Shown one piece after another: positions 61,201-64,000 of a stretch of DNA of 64,000 bases. Positions within the stretch are counted from its first letter, which is position 1, and the number at the start of each line of letters is the position of its first letter. Below the pieces are notes generated by a model that was given only the letters and a program-made list of their open reading frames with translations, did not search any database and had not been told where the DNA came from. A program made the translations under genes and the position numbers. The stretch comes from Liolophura sinensis. Its lineage: Eukaryota > Mollusca > Polyplacophora > Chitonida > Chitonidae. The stretch is taken from NCBI RefSeq assembly GCF_032854445.1, contig NC_088295.1, forward strand, positions 46,611,385 through 46,675,384. The letters run 5' to 3'.

Positions 61201-63687
61201 ATTATTAATACCATCATTATCATCATCGTTATCGTCATCATCATTAAGTATATTTTATTAGTTGCCAAATCGTGTTTCTCATTCATAAAAACCATTTCAA
61301 AGCAACATCACATCCTGAAAGACCCTCCAAACTTTTCGTGAGTTTGTTTTTGATCTGTGACCAACTGTAAAAGAATTTCATCGCATTCATTGTCTGCCTT
61401 ACATCGGAGTCATTTCGCTGCCAGTTTGTCGGATTACTTCGATTCTATCCGAGTCTGTTCACGTGACTCCAAGACAAGTTGTGATTTGTCAGTGTTGTGA
61501 CATCATCAGGCGTATTATATTCGCTATATAGACTATCCTGGTTCTGCCCAGTAAGTGAGTAACAGTAGCAGTCAAAGAAACCTTATTTTTACTTATTAAT
61601 TTATTTACTTATTGATATGATTGTTGTTTAACGATCGTTAAATTGTTTATCTGAAGGATCAGTACGATGACGGACAGTTAATGTGTTGTTGTTTTCAATA
61701 CCTCTTGTCAGGATCACACTATTGCAGAAGTTCAGGCTGAAGCGATGCACATTTGTCTGTTGAAATCACGAGTTTTTTTACAATTATATGCAGGAGAATG
61801 TTTTGGCAATTAGATTGGGTTCATCACAAGGTGGGACAAAACACTTGGATTAATCTGGACAAAATGATTTGATATGAAAAAGCTTGAATACATGTATCAT
61901 ACCTAAAAGGCATAGCCTGGACTTGTCTATCTTTCACACCAGTCAGTCAGAATCGATTCTGTATGCCTTTAAGACAATGGTTGTACTGAATTTTAAAACT
62001 TCTTTCCGAGTGGCATGCATTGTTTGAACTATAGTGCACCACCATGGAGTTGAATATAATGCTGAAATAAGCCCTTAGTTTCAAAGGTGGAGGAAACTAA
62101 AGGACCGGGAATAAGTTACTGAAGAACCTTCACACGACTTATGTACAGATTTACACACACGATGTGTATTAGGCCCATTAACAGTGAGGGCGAGGGAATA
62201 AAATTATATAAAATATTCTTACTCTTTATTGGACATGTATTCTAACAGCATCGCTCCGATCTGATCGTTGGAGTTTTTGACCGCGAATGATAGCGGCCTC
62301 ATCCGTTTCCGATCTTTGACGTTGGGAAGGGCGTCGTTCTCCAGCAGACGACGGCAGACGTCCACTAGATTCCGCTTGGCGGCGTGATGAAGTGGAGTCT
62401 GCATGTGGCTATCACAAACAGACGGATTCGCTCCTCGGTGAAGTAAGATATTTGTAAAGAGATCTAGCTGTAAAGCGATGGAAAAGAATGGCAAATGGAA
62501 CCGAATGGAAAATGGTAAAGAACAGAACACTAGAATTATCACATATGGCTCATTCTTCCAAAAAGTCTTGCGCCGGCTCTGGCGAAACAAAACAGTTCTT
62601 CAGAATATAAGGAAAAGTGATAATAAATTTGCAGCACTAGAAAAAGAAAACTTAAATAATAAACACAGTAAAGAAGCAACCTTAAATCTGCTGTATAAGA
62701 AAAGCTCCAGATTATATAGAGATACAGAGAGAGATTTTACAGCGATGAGAAGTTCAAAATACGTTTACTGTTTAGCGTCTTCTTAGAAAAGAAAACCAGT
62801 ACGGCGTTAAACACCAATCAAATAAATATATATATAGAAAAGAAAACAAATATGGGGTGGGCATAAAAAATGGGCCGTACTTTGATGCTGCATTGCTCCA
62901 ATATCCTTTGTTCAAACGCTTTCAAACTTTAGACATTCAAATGACACGATTTTGTTAATTTACTGACCAATTTTCAAGGTCATAGTTTGAGTGTACACAA
63001 GGATAAAATGAAAACATAGCCTCAGAAATGCACGTTCTGGTAACTCACATTGCATCACCTGTCAGGTGTCATGACTGGAGTGCACGCTGCACCTGTGTGA
63101 CACGTGCCAATCAAGTGTCGTCTGGAAAAATTGACTGGCTCTAGTGTCAGAGAAACCCTTCTGCCAGATAGGCACAAATTTTGCTGAATCAAGATGGTTT
63201 TCTCTGCGGCGGACAAGGAATTGATCACCTTTTCAAGTAAAACGAGGTAGACCATCATTTTGAAATGTCCGGAACATGCGTTTTTGACTCCATTTTGATT
63301 TTGGTCCCGTGAACAGAAATCTTAAGTGGTGAAATTAAAATTTGGGTCTGTATACTTAGGACGTAATGGATTTTGAGTGAATAAATTTTTAGAAGCTGAC
63401 GTAAGAGGGTTTCGGAGATATTGAGTGTTAAAGTACGGAACATTTTTTTATGCCCACCCGATACATATATACTTCTTCCATAAAATCCTTCCTGATCTTT
63501 TTCATAATCCTTAAGCATATTTTGATAAATTAATTTGACTGACCTTTTGAGTTGAGAGACTTTCTTGAGAGAGGACAAATAAGAGGGCTTGATCTTCTCC
63601 ACCTTTCGCTGCCACCATGCGATCGATCATGACACGAACTTCCGCCTCGCGCTTTCCTATCACGTATTCCCGCGTTTTCCTGACAAC
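52206..63687 (-). CDS. Ankyrin-repeat TRP cation channel, 3' part (TRPA-like)
   Basis: Exons in gene order: 63544-63687, 62223-62467, 59969-60047, 59210-59383, 58725-58798, 57726-57908, 56863-57036, 56257-56412, 55190-55249, 54211-54291, 53002-53182, 52206-52466. This gives 603 residues with continuous frame; the start lies beyond base 64000. Order: ankyrin repeats (TPLHHAAKRNLVDVCRRLL), a linker with MNCMIDRHGH, the pre-S1 helix (HEAVRLLVRKRW), S1 (LLSATFYLLTLFSLVYSAVV), S2 (FEVIAYSSVAFTFLL), S3 (LFNWLDMSSTILILAV), S4, S5 (VQFMMFFVIILLAFSGAFV), pore helix and filter (WWILFLGFRTLIDTEPLVE), S6 (FLCIVVMLNLLIAQLSDTYQ), then a TRP-like helix (NRAWIVTRMEINS) and a short coiled coil before the stop at 52206. 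It is a plasma-membrane cation channel. Ankyrin repeats plus this S6 fit the TRPA/TRPN/TRPV side of the family. TRPA-like is the best guess; gating stimulus unknown. The 59210 donor is the least certain boundary. Confidence 0.9.
53227..53583 (+). repeat. tRNA-derived SINE, type B, best copy
   Basis: The head GATCCCGATAGCTCAGTTGG keeps a near-perfect tRNA A box. GGTAGATCCAGGGTCAATCC is B-box-like, and the body continues to the tail CCCAAGCACTCGCTCACTCA. It sits in the intron between the pore exon and the S6 exon of the TRP gene, antisense to it. Confidence 0.9.
53864..54067. repeat. 25-bp minisatellite, about eight copies
   Basis: The unit is ACATGGAGTGTGTCTTTACA then CTCAA, with one shortened copy. 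25 is not a multiple of three, yet all three forward frames stay open across the array. In the TRP intron. Confidence 0.92.
55655..55838 (-). repeat. SINE type A, truncated
   Basis: GCATTTATTTGATTTATTTT, CGCATTATGGGTGGAGGAAA and CATCCGCAGGTTACTGGCAG, in reverse orientation. The tRNA head is replaced by unrelated sequence after AGGAAGCCAGCATG. Confidence 0.8.
55951..56162. mobile_element. Palindromic MITE, copy 4
   Basis: Begins ACACTCAAGAAG and ends in TTTTTGCGTG. The arms share TGTCTGAGTGATGCTACAAT and ATACATTCTAGCGTCACTCA with the other copies. In the TRP intron between the S5 exon and the following exon. Confidence 0.82.
57922..58020. repeat. Tandem duplication, two copies of about 50 bp
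   Basis: AGAATGGCTGATGCTCGGAC and ACTGACAAGGATTCATATAT recur as AGAATGGATGATTGTCGGGC and GCTGACAAGGATTCACATGA. It lies just upstream (gene sense) of the S1 exon acceptor. Confidence 0.8.
58200..58320 (-). repeat. tRNA-like SINE head relic
   Basis: AGCTGGATTCGAACTCATGA is a B box in reverse, and ACTACCTGAGCACTCC near 58302 resembles the tRNA 5' end. It is related to the 6720-7010 and 40040 patches. A 3'-like remnant (CAAATAAATAAAT) is at 58596. Confidence 0.4.
59090..59228. repeat. Degenerate tandem repeat, about 30 bp, overlapping a TRP exon end
   Basis: Four to five units of the form ACCTTATTTCCACTGTTGGT followed by AATGTGGT. The high-coordinate unit contains the last codons and donor of the TRP exon 59210-59383. 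Confidence 0.7.
60028..60640. repeat. About 65-bp minisatellite containing a TRP exon boundary
   Basis: Units contain CCAGAAATAATGACCGGACA, ATGAAACAAAATAAGTCTCC and ATGGAGACTGGAGTATAAC. The CAGCCAGAAATAATGACCGG block, with the flanking GGAGTATCACCA, is the 5' end of the TRP exon 59969-60047 on the other strand. The array continues from that exon into the adjoining intron and decays by about 60640. Confidence 0.85.
60995..61250. repeat. CAT-rich microsatellite with 60-bp higher-order units
   Basis: CATCATCAT runs and variants (CACGATCGTCATCATTG, ACCATTATTACCATCATCGT) repeat at about 60 bp. The His-rich and Ile/Met-rich frames here are not genes. In the TRP intron after the ankyrin exon. Confidence 0.95.
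62795..62832 (+). repeat. SINE type A, terminal fragment
   Basis: GTACGGCGTTAAACACCAAT then CAAATAAATATATATAT: only the last 35 bases of the element remain. In the TRP intron. Confidence 0.6.
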
Positions 63688-64000
63688 CTGGTTCAAAGCA
63701 ATTTCACAAGTAGAGAACTTAACCATTGAATTAATTATACGCATTTGACATATGCAACATTTGTTTTGGAGAACACAGGCCTTTAAGACGACACAGGCTA
63801 AAGTTTTGGTGGGAAGAACACTGTAACTTGAACGGTTTTTGGCTTCCTATCAGTGTTAAAACAGATATGGACAAAGTAGTGTTTAGTTGTAGTTATTTTG
63901 TCGTTTTACACTTCCTTGCAGCAAATGTTCAAAGAGTTGCAGTTTTTTTTATTTGATTTTGATTTATTCACCAGAACATTTTAACAAAGCAAATTATACA
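63688..64000. other. TRP intron, window edge
   Basis: No further TRP exon is seen, so the remaining 5' exons lie beyond the window. If the acceptor were earlier than 63687, the exon could extend a few codons further (the frame is open to about 63744). Confidence 0.5.

Noticed and set aside
60939-61341. His-rich and Ile/Met-rich frames of about 100 residues on both strands
   Set aside because: Translation of the CAT microsatellite inside a TRP intron.

Overview
The window is animal nuclear DNA, most likely from a mollusc or another lophotrochozoan. Genes are split into short exons with GT..AG introns, and the DNA between them is AT-rich and crowded with SINEs, MITEs, minisatellites and TA microsatellites. 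One tRNA-headed SINE type is of the kind abundant in mollusc genomes, but naming the phylum is inference. Four multi-residue protein loci are well supported, plus one almost complete channel gene cut by the right edge. Layout: 0.84-1.94 kb (+) is an intronless rhodopsin-like GPCR with an aminergic-type binding Asp. 2.8-8.8 kb is repeat-rich with no gene seen (SINE pair in inverted orientation, 32-bp minisatellite). 9.4-23.1 kb (-) is a seven-exon gene for a secreted protein of a family I cannot name. 27.1-35.4 kb (+) is an eight-exon sestrin gene. 41.2-48.1 kb (+) is a second seven-exon gene, paralogous to the 9.4-23.1 kb gene, with the same intron positions and phases but a 2-nt frameshift in exon 3. 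52.2-63.7 kb (-) holds the last twelve exons of an ankyrin-repeat TRP channel, whose 5' end lies beyond base 64000.  Roles: the GPCR and the TRP channel are membrane signalling and sensory proteins. Sestrin is the cytosolic leucine/stress sensor upstream of GATOR2 and TORC1. The secreted pair have signal peptides and aromatic, beta-strand-rich cores. The pair flank sestrin in inverted orientation. Nothing here suggests an operon or a shared pathway; the neighbours look independent apart from the duplicated pair.  The observations I rate highest are: (i) the inverted paralogous pair of an unnamed secreted family, with a frameshift in one copy; (ii) a sestrin in which the peroxidase His and a leucine-pocket Trp are replaced by Gln and Met; (iii) a minisatellite in the TRP gene whose unit carries the acceptor and 5' end of a TRP coding exon; (iv) a four-copy palindromic MITE family and a separate 0.55-kb TIR element inside intron 1 of the second secreted gene. 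All exon boundaries were read by eye from splice consensus, frame continuity and paralogue comparison, without any database search.
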